Positions 17,058 through 25,134 are shown, numbered from the stretch's first letter. The stretch is DNA of 64,000 nt from JARRON01 sp037383845 (GCA_037383845.1 JARRON010000016.1:124001-188000); one strand, 5' to 3'. Notes: generated by a model from the sequence alone, not told the origin. Made by a program: numbers and translations.

Positions 17058-17935
17058 ATGAAGAGACTCGATCGAGGGTCGGGGGCGGCTGCGGCGGGGT
17101 GGCGCGTCGCCCTGGGGGCAGTGGCGCTGCTGGCGGCGGGCTGTACGACCATGCCTGAGGTCCCTCCCATCAGCTCCAGCGGTATCTACCAGCCGGGCAA
17201 GGTGGTATGGCGCGACCTGGTGACGCCGGACATGGAAGCCTCCCGGGCGTTCTATTCCTCCATGTTCGGGTGGAAATTCGAGTCGGTCAGTCCCGATTAC
17301 GACATCATCCGGCACGACGGCCGGCTGATCGGCGGCATGGCGAAGCTGGCCGACGCCAACGCCGTCAGTCACTGGATTCCTCTGGTCTCGGTGCAGGACG
17401 TCGACGCAACCGCCGAAGCGGCCCTGGCGGCCGGCGGTCGGGAACTCCTCGCCCCGGTCGACGTGCCGGGCCGCGGCCGCGTGGCGTTGCTGGCCGACCC
17501 CTGGGGCGCCGCCTTCGGCGTCGTCCGCTCCGCCAGCGGCGATCCACCCGACCGGCAGGCCGGCCTGGACGAGTGGTTGTGGACGGAGATCTGGAGCCGA
17601 GACGTGCCCCGGGCCGCGGCCTTCTATGCTTCGGTGCTGGGCTATTCCACGGGCGAGACCACCGTGCTGGGAACGCCGTACAGGTACCTGGGCCGGGGCG
17701 GCGAGCCGCGGGTTGGACTCCTGGAGAAGATGGACTCCAGCGTGGACGACATGTGGGTTTCCTACCTGCGGGTGGACGAGGTTGCCGGCATGGTGCGCCG
17801 CGCGGAGGGCCTCGGGGGCCGGGTGATCTTGCGGCCGGATCCCGAACTTCGTGGCTTCGTGGCGGCTCGCTGGCCATCGTGGCCGACCCCAACGGCGCCG
17901 GCATCGTGCTGCAGCGCTGGAACCGACAGTATTAG
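17058..17935 (+). pseudogene. VOC/glyoxalase-fold lipoprotein gene with frameshift
   Basis: The gene encodes a lipoprotein signal (LLAAGC lipobox, Cys29) and two vicinal-oxygen-chelate domains at about residues 45-155 and 165-288 (VWRDLVTPDMEASRAFYSSMFGW, WTEIWSRDVPRAAAFYASVLGY). The frame breaks around residue 266: the expected C-terminal end SLAIVADPNGAGIVLQ is in another frame ending at 17935. The break coincides with a perfect tandem duplication of eight bases (17847-17854 and 17855-17862). Removing one copy restores a continuous 289-residue protein. As given, translation reads on to 18110, fusing in frame to the next lipoprotein gene. It may be a real inactivation, a phase-variable state or an assembly error. 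Confidence 0.85.
17847..17862 (+). repeat. 8-bp tandem duplication causing frameshift
   Basis: CTTCGTGG occurs twice in direct succession inside the VOC lipoprotein gene. The second copy shifts the reading frame by two bases; deleting either copy gives an uninterrupted reading frame to the TAG at 17933-17935. The unit is typical of slipped-strand duplication. Confidence 0.92.
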
Positions 17936-17948
17936 GGAGACAGGGATA

Positions 17949-18110
17949 ATGGGACTGAGAAAGTACCGGATATTGCTGTGGGCCGGCGTGGTGGCGGCTG
18001 CGTTGAGCCTTTCCGGGTGCAACCCGTACGCAAACGTGAGCCTGAACGCACACTGGGGACCCGGCGGTATGCGGGTGCATCCCAGCGTCGGCGTCGGCGG
18101 TTACCTGTAG
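17949..18110 (+). CDS. Small lipoprotein
   Basis: A 53-residue peptide with Arg/Lys at the N-terminus, a hydrophobic segment (ILLWAGVVAAALSLSGC) and a lipobox LSGC, leaving a mature tail of only about 29 residues rich in Gly, Asn and Val that ends in GVGGYL. It is probably attached to a membrane through the lipidated Cys. GGGAG lies just upstream of the ATG. It starts 13 bases after the stop of the VOC lipoprotein gene and shares the frame into which that gene's frameshift reads. No family recognised. Confidence 0.65.
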   Translation: MGLRKYRILLWAGVVAAALSLSGCNPYANVSLNAHWGPGGMRVHPSVGVGGYL

Positions 18111-18221
18111 GTCGCAAGCCCGCGTTCAGGCAGGCCTGCCGCTGGGCTTTTGGCCCAGACCGGCGCGGGCCTGCTATGGTTACCGGGCAGCGAGAGCGAT
18201 AACCCACCAGGGAGGCAGACC

Positions 18222-18599
18222 ATGAAAAAGCTCCTTTCCGCCGCCGCCGCGCTGGCGTTGCTCGCCGGGACCGGCCTGGCATTCGGCGATGACATGTATC
18301 CCAACGGCTGTGTCGACTGCCACGTCGAGGCTGACGGGAACGACATGCGCATCAGCACGTTGCTGGACAACGTGGGCCACATGGGGGTTGAAGACCTCGA
18401 GACGATTCCGACCGACTGCAAGGACTGCCACAGCGAGGACGGGGGCTTCGGGGAGCTCTACACCTTCATCCACAGCGCCCATTACGGCGGTGCGGACAAT
18501 CAGTTCGTGACTGACCATGAAGGCAAGTGCACCCACTGCCACGCGCTCAACCCCGAGTCCGGCGAAGTGTCCACCAAGTCGGGGCCGAAGAACTGGTAA
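18222..18599 (+). CDS. Periplasmic triheme c-type cytochrome
   Basis: A 125-residue protein with a signal peptide (residues 1-22) and three heme-attachment sites CxxCH: CVDCH (30-34), CKDCH (66-70) and CTHCH (103-107). Further histidines at 53, 84, 87 and 99 could be distal ligands, as in bis-His multiheme cytochromes of the class III/NapC-NrfB-like type. GGGAGG lies upstream of the ATG at 18222. It should carry electrons in the periplasm; partners are unknown. A long hairpin follows its stop codon, and a membrane protein and dicupin gene lie downstream. Confidence 0.87.
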   Translation: MKKLLSAAAALALLAGTGLAFGDDMYPNGCVDCHVEADGNDMRISTLLDNVGHMGVEDLETIPTDCKDCHSEDGGFGELYTFIHSAHYGGADNQFVTDHEGKCTHCHALNPESGEVSTKSGPKNW

Positions 18600-18634
18600 G
18601 GACCAGCGACTTTTTCGGCCCGACGGCAACCATC

Positions 18635-18668
18635 CGGCCGGAGCCTGCCGCGCGGCAGGTTCCGGCCG
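18635..18668 (+). terminator. 15-bp stem-loop after cytochrome gene
   Basis: The arms 18635-18649 and 18654-18668 pair over 15 positions with a single G-T wobble, around the loop GCGC. No T-run follows, so a classical intrinsic terminator is unlikely; it could terminate weakly, block 3' exonucleases or sequester the start region of the gene at 18676, which begins only eight bases later. Confidence 0.5.
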
Positions 18669-18675
18669 TTGCGTC

Positions 18676-19035
18676 ATGACCGGGATTATCGTTGGCGTCG
18701 TCTGGCTGCTGGCGGCGGTGGGCGTGGTGGTATCCGCGCTCATAAAGACGGTGCAGCTGCTCAATACCGGCCACGGAGCCCGGGCGGCAGCAGCCTTCGG
18801 AATCTTCATGGTGTGGGTTCTGGTCTCGGTGGTGGCCGTATTCTTCCTGCAGATGTTCGGGGCGGCCTCCGTCGCCGCCGCCCACGGCCACGAGGCGCAG
18901 GCGGCCAGTCCGGCTTCGGATTTCGCCCGGGCCCTGGTCATCGGGTATCCGCTGGTGGCGCTTGTGCTGCTTGGCATCCTGCGCCTCCTCGCTCCACCGC
19001 CGGGGGTCTCCCGGAGCAGAGAACCGGAACAGTGA
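18676..19035 (+). CDS. Hypothetical inner-membrane protein
   Basis: A 119-residue protein with three predicted transmembrane helices: GIIVGVVWLLAAVGVVVSALI, AAFGIFMVWVLVSVVAVFFL and VIGYPLVALVLLGILRLL, separated by a His/Ala-rich loop (AAAHGHEAQAAS) and ending in a charged tail. No family recognised. The last four bases (GTGA) overlap the start of the dicupin gene, so the two are translationally coupled. The start codon lies just past a long hairpin, which could affect its translation. Confidence 0.65.
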   Translation: MTGIIVGVVWLLAAVGVVVSALIKTVQLLNTGHGARAAAAFGIFMVWVLVSVVAVFFLQMFGAASVAAAHGHEAQAASPASDFARALVIGYPLVALVLLGILRLLAPPPGVSRSREPEQ

Positions 19036-19706
19036 GCGGCCAGCCTGAGCCGACGCGAATCAATGCGGATTTTGCCCGCCGGGCGGTCGTGTCCCTGGAA
19101 GAAGCCGCCTGGGTGCCCTCTCCGGCCAGGGGCGTGTCCCGGATCATGCTCGACCGGGTGGGGGACGAGATTGCGCGGGCCACGAGCTTCGTCCGCTATG
19201 CGCCCGGGAGTCGCTTTGATCGCCACGTCCACGAACTGGGCGAGGAATTCCTTGTCCTGGACGGCATCTTCTCCGACGAGCAGGGCGTCTACCCGGCGGG
19301 AACCTACGTGCGAAATCCCCCCGGCTCTCACCATGCACCCCACAGCGACGGCGGCTGCACGCTTTTCGTCAAGCTGAGGCAGTTTGACCGGAACGATCGT
19401 GCCCGGGTCGTGGTGGACACCACCGACGCCGATTGGCTTCCGGGCCTCGTGCCCGGCCTGGCGGTATTGCCTCTGCACAGCTACGGTGAGGAGAATGTCG
19501 CCCTGGTGGACTGGTCTCCCGGCACCCGGTTCCCGCGCCACGCCCATCCCGGCGGCGAGGAAATTCTGGTACTGGACGGACAGCTGCGGGACGAGGAGGG
19601 ACGCTATCCCCGGGGCACCTGGCTCCGCAATCCTCCCGGGAGCATCCACACGCCCGATGCTCCGGACGGCGCGCTCATCTACGTAAAGACGGGCCACCTC
19701 GCCTGA
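19032..19706 (+). CDS. ChrR-like dicupin protein
   Basis: A 224-residue protein made of two tandem cupin domains of the anti-ECF-sigma ChrR type. Each contains a complete metal-binding set: RHVHELGEEFLVLDG with NPPGSHH (ligands His65, His67, Glu71 or Glu72, His100 or His101) and RHAHPGGEEILVLDG with NPPGSIH (His170, His172, Glu176, His206). The two halves are alike, implying internal duplication. No zinc-binding anti-sigma domain and no sigma-factor gene are nearby, so it is more likely a stand-alone cupin such as an acetylacetone-cleaving-type dioxygenase or sensor. It starts at GTG 19032, overlapping the previous stop. Confidence 0.85.
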   Translation: MSGQPEPTRINADFARRAVVSLEEAAWVPSPARGVSRIMLDRVGDEIARATSFVRYAPGSRFDRHVHELGEEFLVLDGIFSDEQGVYPAGTYVRNPPGSHHAPHSDGGCTLFVKLRQFDRNDRARVVVDTTDADWLPGLVPGLAVLPLHSYGEENVALVDWSPGTRFPRHAHPGGEEILVLDGQLRDEEGRYPRGTWLRNPPGSIHTPDAPDGALIYVKTGHLA

Positions 19707-20179
19707 CAACCGATTCGGGCATCCCCGGCCCTGCGCGATACGTCAGGATGAAACTGGACGGTGGCGGCCGCTCTTCCTGCAACACCCGGGGGGACTCCTG
19801 CGTTCCGGGACGAGTGGTTTCCGGACGGACCCGCGGGGCGGATTCACGGCACTATGCCCTGCCGGGCGATGGTGCTCTGAATCGCCTCCATGGTGATGGC
19901 GGAGCCCTGTCCCTGCCGGCAAACTACAACCATGGCGCCCGGCTTTTTAAGTGTCATGGGCCGAGGGCCCGGCGGCGCGCCGGCGGCTCGGGCGCGCGTC
20001 CGCGGAGGCTGCCGGCCTTTGCGGTTCGCTCACGTTCGCAACCCCGGGCGTTTGCGGTCACGGGCGCGGTCCCGGCCCGGGGCCGCCTCGCGCGGGAGAT
20101 GATCCCTGGAGCCTGTCTGCCGAAGAGGACCGGGGGCGGCCTCCCGGGCAGCGACCGGCGCGACCGCCAGGCTTCGGGT
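19707..20179. other. 473-bp region without a convincing gene
   Basis: Open frames here are low-complexity products of high GC (Arg/Gly/Pro/Ala-rich) with no family resemblance, no ribosome-binding site and no conserved motif. The interval contains very GC-rich dyads around 19965-20010 (repeated GGC/GCG motifs) and a short T-run at about 19944. I see no RNA gene, repeat or mobile element signature in it. Confidence 0.5.
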
Positions 20180-20383
20180 TCAGCAGGCCACGGTCGCGGT
20201 GCCGGCAACGCGGCGTGCCTGAAGCCGCTGCCAGGCTTTCTCGTGAAAGAAGAAGGCGAGAGTATTGAGCGCGGGCTCGAGGAGGGCCACCGCGCCGCCC
20301 GCGACGAGGCTGCCGGTGAAGGCATACCCCACCGCGAAGGCGATGGTGAAATGCACGGCGGCAAAGCTCAGCGTCTTGGTCAT
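20180..20383 (-). CDS. DUF2061 small membrane protein
   Basis: A 67-residue protein with MTKTLSFAAVHFTIAF, a second hydrophobic stretch ending GGAVALLEPALNTLAFFFHEKAW, matching DUF2061, a two-helix family of unknown function. The frame extends upstream to 20473, but the ATG at 20383 has GAGGGA upstream and matches the family's start. It is divergent from the Omp85-family gene. Confidence 0.8.
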   Translation of the reverse strand: MTKTLSFAAVHFTIAFAVGYAFTGSLVAGGAVALLEPALNTLAFFFHEKAWQRLQARRVAGTATVAC

Positions 20384-20564
20384 GTCGCGGTTCCCTCGGG
20401 AAGGCTTTTTCATGCACACCACTCTAGGGCCCTGTCTCCAATAATTGAAATGGATTGTTTCTCTCGGATTCATAGTTTTGAGCTATCACCAGGCAGGGCG
20501 GGGCCGTCGTGGTTCGTGACGCAGCCCCCGCGCGGGGCCGAGAGGAGCCGGTAGGCTAGCGTCC
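20384..20564. promoter_or_regulatory. AT-rich divergent promoter region
   Basis: This 181-bp spacer lies between divergent DUF2061 and Omp85-like genes. Positions 20439-20490 are markedly AT-rich against the GC-rich background and include TTGAAA at 20445-20450, a candidate -35 for the plus strand, but no good -10 at standard spacing. I therefore mark the region, not a specific promoter. Confidence 0.4.
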
Positions 20565-22247
20565 ATGAATGCTCGTGCCGTCCCCTTGGCCCCATCCGCC
20601 TGCCTGGTCGGGCTGGCTGCGCTCGTGCTGCTGGGGACGGGCGGCCCGGCCGTTGCCCAGGATCCGCCTTCGGCGGTACGCCCGGAGGCGCTGGAGGCCG
20701 TGCCCCCGGACGAGGTGCTGGAGTCCGAGGGTGCCGTGATCGGCCACGTCTGGATCGAGCGGCACAATATCTTCGATACGGACGATCCGGCGGAGTCCGG
20801 CGCGCTCTACCGGGGCGCCAACGCCCTGCACGTCATCACCCGGGAATCCACGATCCGGGCCCAGCTGCTGTTCAAGGGAGGCGACCGTTATTCCCGTCGG
20901 CTCCTGGACGAGTCCGAGCGCATCCTGCGGGACAACGAGTACCTCTGGGACGCCTGGATCAGCCCGGTGCGGTACGAGGACGGCGTGGTGGATATCCGTG
21001 TCGTGACACGGGACGTCTGGACGCTGGAGCCCGGCATCTACCTGTCCCGCAGCGGCGGCGAGAACCGCACCGGTGTGGAGATCGTGGACCAGAATTTCCT
21101 GGGCCGCGGCGGGGAGCTGAGCGTCGGCCGGATCAGCGACGAGGAACGGGACTCGACCATTTTCGGCTACCGGGACAAGAACCTGGGCGCCTCCTGGCTG
21201 TCGGTGGACCTGAAATACACCAGCAGCAGCGACGGGAGCACGAGGTCGATGTATCTGAGGCGGCCGTTTTATGCACTGGACGCTCGCTGGGCGGCCGGCG
21301 GAGGCCTGGTGGATGACGACCGACTGGAACCCGTCTACGAGCTTGGCGACAAGGTCGGCGAGTTCCGGCAGCAGACCGGGTACTTCAACCTTTTCTACGG
21401 CTGGTCCGACGGCCTTCAAGGCGACTGGGTCCGGCGATGGCGCGCCGGTTGGGTGTATGACGAGAGGGACTTCTCCCAGTCCGCCGGGAACAAGCCTTCC
21501 CCGTTCGTTCCCGATGACCGGAAGCTCGTATATCCGTACATCGCATTCGAACTGCTGGAGGACCGGTTTTTCGAGACCCGTAATCTGGACCAGATCGCCC
21601 GGACCGAGGATATTTTCCTCGGCCGCAGAGCGGACGTGACGGTGGGCTGGTCAGACGAGACGTTCGGCGCCGGCGAGGACGCACTGGTCTTCAAGAGCTC
21701 GATCAGCGCAGGCTACGGTGATCCCATGGCCACCATGTTCAGCCTGTCTTCCAGTCTCTACGGAAGGCTGGAGTCGCAGGACCTGGCCAACACGGTGCTG
21801 TCGGGCACGGCCCGCTTCTACCACCGCCAGTCAGAGCGGCGCACGTTTTTCGCCGGCTTCAGCGCCGACGTGGGACGGAATCTGGACCTGGACAACCCAC
21901 TGGAAATTGGCGGCGACAGCGGCCTTCGCGGTTATCCGCTGAGGTACCAGCGCGGCGAGAGACGGATGCTGTTTACCCTGGAACAGCGGTACTACACCGA
22001 CATCTACCTGTTCCGTATCTTCCGCCTGGGTGGCGCGCTGTTCTACGACATGGGAAGAACCTGGGGCGAGAATCCGGCGGGAGAGGACAGCCTCGGCTGG
22101 CTGCGGGACGTGGGCTTCGGACTGAGGTTCGCCAATACCAGAACCAGCATCGGCAAGGTGATCCACGTGGACGTGGCCTTTCCCCTCGACGGGGACGACG
22201 ACATCGACAGCGTCCAGATTCTCCTCGAGGGCAAGCGCAGCTTCTAG
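20565..22247 (+). CDS. Omp85-superfamily outer-membrane protein
   Basis: A 560-residue protein with a signal peptide (LVGLAALVLLGTGGPAVA), a short periplasmic region with one POTRA-like domain (about residues 55-150: IRAQLLFKGGDRYSRRLLDESERILRDNEYLWDAWI, a typical alpha-beta arrangement), and a C-terminal barrel with the Omp85 signature GDSGLRGYPLRYQRGERR and a terminal Phe (GKRSF). It is much smaller than BamA (about 800) and similar in size to TamA, but a genuine TamA is encoded at 32085-33878. It may be a lineage-specific surface-assembly or transport protein; the partner is unknown. Confidence 0.82.
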   Translation: MNARAVPLAPSACLVGLAALVLLGTGGPAVAQDPPSAVRPEALEAVPPDEVLESEGAVIGHVWIERHNIFDTDDPAESGALYRGANALHVITRESTIRAQLLFKGGDRYSRRLLDESERILRDNEYLWDAWISPVRYEDGVVDIRVVTRDVWTLEPGIYLSRSGGENRTGVEIVDQNFLGRGGELSVGRISDEERDSTIFGYRDKNLGASWLSVDLKYTSSSDGSTRSMYLRRPFYALDARWAAGGGLVDDDRLEPVYELGDKVGEFRQQTGYFNLFYGWSDGLQGDWVRRWRAGWVYDERDFSQSAGNKPSPFVPDDRKLVYPYIAFELLEDRFFETRNLDQIARTEDIFLGRRADVTVGWSDETFGAGEDALVFKSSISAGYGDPMATMFSLSSSLYGRLESQDLANTVLSGTARFYHRQSERRTFFAGFSADVGRNLDLDNPLEIGGDSGLRGYPLRYQRGERRMLFTLEQRYYTDIYLFRIFRLGGALFYDMGRTWGENPAGEDSLGWLRDVGFGLRFANTRTSIGKVIHVDVAFPLDGDDDIDSVQILLEGKRSF

Positions 22248-22267
22248 ACCGTTCCGGGGGCAAATGA

Positions 22268-22693
22268 GTGTCTGACTTTTCAATCCATCCGCAGCTGGTC
22301 GGGGACTGCCACGTCCTGGGCCGCCTGTCGTCAAGCCACCTGCTTCTGCACAGGAACTCGGCTGTTCCCTGGTTCATCCTGGTCCCGGAAACCGGTGCCG
22401 CGGAGCTTTTCGAGCTGCCCCCGAGCCTGCGTCGCAGGGTGGCAGACCAGGCCGATGAGATTGCCCGCTTCATCAAGTCCTTTTTCGGCAGCGAAAAGAT
22501 CAACGTGGCTGCCATCGGCAACGTCGTCCCGCAGCTGCATATCCACGTCATCGGGCGTACCGCCCAGGATCCCTGCTGGCCCCGCCCGGTATGGGGCAAC
22601 CTGACCTCGGGAATGCCCTGGCCCCCGGAGCGGCTGAGCGAGATCGTCGCCGCGGCGGCGGAGCGGCTCGGACTGGAACAGGACGTCCTCTAG
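22268..22693 (+). CDS. HIT-domain protein, Ap4A hydrolase-like
   Basis: A 141-residue HIT-superfamily protein. The active-site motif reads QLHIHVIGR, with His91 and His93 present but Gln89 in place of the first His of the canonical H-x-H-x-H, a variant common in the gammaproteobacterial diadenosine tetraphosphate hydrolase-like HIT group. The start is the GTG at 22268, with a G-run at 22256-22260; an ATG at 22264 is out of frame and closes at once. It lies 21 bp after the Omp85-like gene and three bases before the DUF429 gene, so probably co-transcribed. Confidence 0.85.
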   Translation: MSDFSIHPQLVGDCHVLGRLSSSHLLLHRNSAVPWFILVPETGAAELFELPPSLRRRVADQADEIARFIKSFFGSEKINVAAIGNVVPQLHIHVIGRTAQDPCWPRPVWGNLTSGMPWPPERLSEIVAAAAERLGLEQDVL

Positions 22694-22696
22694 CCG

Positions 22697-23386
22697 GTGA
22701 ACATCGCCGGAGTGGACGGATGTCCCGGCGGGTGGTTTTACGCCGCGGTGGAGAAGGGACGCACAAGCTGGGGCGTGGTCGCCGACGTGGATGCCCTGAT
22801 GCGTCGCCTTCGCCCGCCACGGCTCGTCGCCATAGACATCCCCATCGGCCTTCCGGATGCCGGGCCAAGGGCCTGCGACCAGGAGGCCCGGCGCGCCCTC
22901 GGCCGGCGCGGCAGTTCCGTGTTCCCCGCGCCGGTCCGGCCGGTGCTGGAGGCCGGAGACTACGAAGACGCGTGCCGGATAAGACGCAAAGTGGAAGGCA
23001 AGGCCATGTCCCGACAGGCCTGGCACATCGTGCCCCGGATCGCGTCGGTGGACCGCTGGCTCAGGCAATGCCCGGAACGGGCCGCCGAACTGGTGGAGGT
23101 GCATCCCGAGTTGTGCTTCCGGGAGATGGCCGGCGGGCCGCTGGCCTGGCCCAAGCGCCGACCCCGGGGTCGCCAGGAGCGCCTCGAGCTGCTCAGGCCC
23201 TTCTTCCGAAACACGCCGGACGCCGCCCTTGGCTGGCGGCGGGGCAGGGCAGTTGCCGCGGACGACGTCCTGGACGCCTTCGCGGCGCTGTGGAGCGCGA
23301 AGCGCATTGTGGAGGGCCGTGCCCTTTGCATGCCCGGACTCCCGCCCCGCGACCGATTCGGTCTTCCCATGCGCATCATGGCCTAG
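22697..23386 (+). CDS. DUF429 protein
   Basis: A 229-residue soluble protein matching DUF429: an N-terminal GVDGCPGGW, AIDIPIGLPD, GRRGSSVFPAPVR and HPELCFREMAGG. The family has an RNase H-like fold with conserved acidic residues and is predicted to be a nuclease or nucleotide-binding enzyme; no activity is established. It starts at GTG 22697, three bases after the HIT gene's stop, suggesting coupling. Confidence 0.82.
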   Translation: MNIAGVDGCPGGWFYAAVEKGRTSWGVVADVDALMRRLRPPRLVAIDIPIGLPDAGPRACDQEARRALGRRGSSVFPAPVRPVLEAGDYEDACRIRRKVEGKAMSRQAWHIVPRIASVDRWLRQCPERAAELVEVHPELCFREMAGGPLAWPKRRPRGRQERLELLRPFFRNTPDAALGWRRGRAVAADDVLDAFAALWSAKRIVEGRALCMPGLPPRDRFGLPMRIMA

Positions 23387-23458
23387 GACGCCGTTGCCCC
23401 GGCGGGCGTCCGCACGTAGCCTTTCCCGGGCCCCGAGAAACACGAGAGAAGCAATCCC

Positions 23459-24412
23459 ATGTACATCGTTACCGGCGGCGCCGGTTTTATTGGCAGCAAC
23501 CTGGTCAGGGGCCTTAACGCCCGGGGCGAGCGGGACGTGCTCGTCGTGGACGATCTGACCGACGGCCGCAAATTCGTGAATCTCGTCGACTGCGACATTG
23601 CCGATTACCTCGACCAGGAGGACTTCATCGGGCGGGTTCAGTCCGGCGAGGCCTTCGGGCCGGTCCGGGGCGTGCTTCACATGGGCGCCTGTTCCACGAC
23701 CACCGAGTGGGACGGGCGATACATGATGAACAACAATTTCGAGTACTCGAAAAGGCTGCTGCAGTGGTGCCAGCAGCATCGAATCCCGCTGGTCTACGCG
23801 TCGTCGGCGGCCGTCTACGGGGGTACCGGGGAATTCCGGGAAGCGACGGAATGCGAATCGCCTCTGAACGTGTACGGTTACTCCAAGCTGTTGTTCGACC
23901 GCTACGTGGCCAGGACCCGCGCCAGGGATGCCCAGGTGGTCGGGCTACGGTTCTTCAATGTTTACGGCCCCCGGGAGCAGCACAAGGGGCGCATGGCCAG
24001 CACGGCGTTCCACTTCGATGCCCAGGTCCGTGAGACGGGCGAGGCGCGACTGTTTTCCGGCAGCGGCGGCTATGGCGACGGGGAGCAGCGCCGGGACTTC
24101 ATCCACGTCGACGACGCCGTGGCCGTGGCGCTGTGGTTCCTCGACCACCCGGACCGGTCCGGCGTGTTCAACTGTGGCACGGGCCGCAGCCAGACCTTCA
24201 ACGACGTAGCCCACGCCGTGATCGCCTGGCACGGACAGGGGGACATCCGCTACGTCCCGTTTCCCGAGGAACTTGCCGGCAGCTACCAGCACTTCACCGA
24301 GGCGGATCTGACGCGGCTCCGGGAGGCCGGTTACGACCGGCCGTTTCTTACCGTGGAACAGGGCGTCCCCCGCTATCTCGATGTCCTCCACGGCGCGCGC
24401 GCCGGCGGTTGA
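23459..24412 (+). CDS. hldD: ADP-L-glycero-D-manno-heptose 6-epimerase
   Basis: A 317-residue extended short-chain dehydrogenase that epimerises ADP-D-glycero-D-manno-heptose to the L-glycero form for the LPS inner core. It shows the NAD(P)-binding TGGAGFIGSN (residues 5-14), HMGACSTTTEWDG, the catalytic Tyr139/Lys143 in NVYGYSKLLFD, and FNVYGPREQHKGRMAS, all diagnostic of HldD. It lies about 32 kb from hldE, waaF and waaA, although in E. coli hldD is linked to waaF. Confidence 0.95.
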   Translation: MYIVTGGAGFIGSNLVRGLNARGERDVLVVDDLTDGRKFVNLVDCDIADYLDQEDFIGRVQSGEAFGPVRGVLHMGACSTTTEWDGRYMMNNNFEYSKRLLQWCQQHRIPLVYASSAAVYGGTGEFREATECESPLNVYGYSKLLFDRYVARTRARDAQVVGLRFFNVYGPREQHKGRMASTAFHFDAQVRETGEARLFSGSGGYGDGEQRRDFIHVDDAVAVALWFLDHPDRSGVFNCGTGRSQTFNDVAHAVIAWHGQGDIRYVPFPEELAGSYQHFTEADLTRLREAGYDRPFLTVEQGVPRYLDVLHGARAGG

Positions 24413-24476
24413 TGTTCCCGGCCGCGTGTCTGCGGGGCGACCGCCCGCGCTTCAGCGGCATACCGGGCCGGCGGGC

Positions 24477-25100
24477 GTGACAAGCAGCCCGGCAGATCGC
24501 AGGCCTGCGCCCCCGGGCCGCTGCGACATCGCGGTCATCGCCGGGCGGCGCCTGCCCACCCTGGAAGGTGACCGTGTCCGGTTGCGCTGGCTCCGGGAAG
24601 CGGACGTGCCGGCCCTGATGGAGATCTTCTCCGACGAAGAGGTCACGCGATTCTGGAGTTCGCCGCCACTTACCCGCACGTCCCAGGCCAGGACGCTGTT
24701 GCGCGAGATCCGTCGCGGGTTCAGGGAGGGCCGGCTGTTCGAGTGGGGCCTGGCTCTCAAAGACAACGACAGGGTGGCGGGTACGCTCACCCTCTGGCAG
24801 CTGGATGTCGAGAACAGGCGGGCGGAGATCGGCTTCGCCCTGGCGCGGAATGTCTGGGGTCGGGGCCTGATGCGCGAGGGCCTGAACCTGGCCATCGGGC
24901 TGTGCTTCGGCGCGCTCGGCCTGCGCCGCCTGGAGGCGGACGTGGATCCTCGCAACACCGCGTCGCTGAGGCTGCTTGAAAGCCTGGGCTTCCAGGCCGA
25001 GGGGCTGATGAGGGAGCGCTGGAACACAGGGGGAGAGCTCCAGGACAGCGTGCTGCTCGGGCTGCTGGCGAGGGAATGGGTTCGGCCTGCGGCGCCCTGA
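24477..25100 (+). CDS. GNAT-family N-acetyltransferase
   Basis: A RimJ/RimL-like GNAT enzyme of about 207 residues. Visible signatures are VRLRWLREADVPALMEIF at the domain start, the acetyl-CoA region IGFALARNVWGRGLMREGL, and NTASLRLLESLGFQAEGLMRERW near the end. The substrate may be a ribosomal protein or small-molecule amine. The start is uncertain: the GTG at 24477 is the most reasonable, since the open frame's first ATG at 24381 lies inside hldD, and no strong ribosome-binding site is visible. Confidence 0.78.
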   Translation: MTSSPADRRPAPPGRCDIAVIAGRRLPTLEGDRVRLRWLREADVPALMEIFSDEEVTRFWSSPPLTRTSQARTLLREIRRGFREGRLFEWGLALKDNDRVAGTLTLWQLDVENRRAEIGFALARNVWGRGLMREGLNLAIGLCFGALGLRRLEADVDPRNTASLRLLESLGFQAEGLMRERWNTGGELQDSVLLGLLAREWVRPAAP

Positions 25101-25134
25101 GTTCAGGAGGCTCTGTGCTAGGCTCGCGGCCGGG

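Noticed and set aside
16419..18110. 563-codon plus-strand frame covering the VOC and small lipoprotein genes
   Set aside because: Only the portion from 17058 is coding-like; the 5' part is antisense to the minus-strand hypothetical gene, and the 3' part is a frameshift fusion, so I annotate the two genes separately.
19032..19706. ChrR anti-sigma factor
   Set aside because: Both halves are cupins, the N-terminal zinc anti-sigma domain is missing and no ECF sigma gene is adjacent.
19748..20554. 268-codon plus-strand frame in the dicupin-DUF2061 interval
   Set aside because: Arg/Gly/Ser-rich, no ribosome-binding site, overlaps the DUF2061 gene on the other strand.
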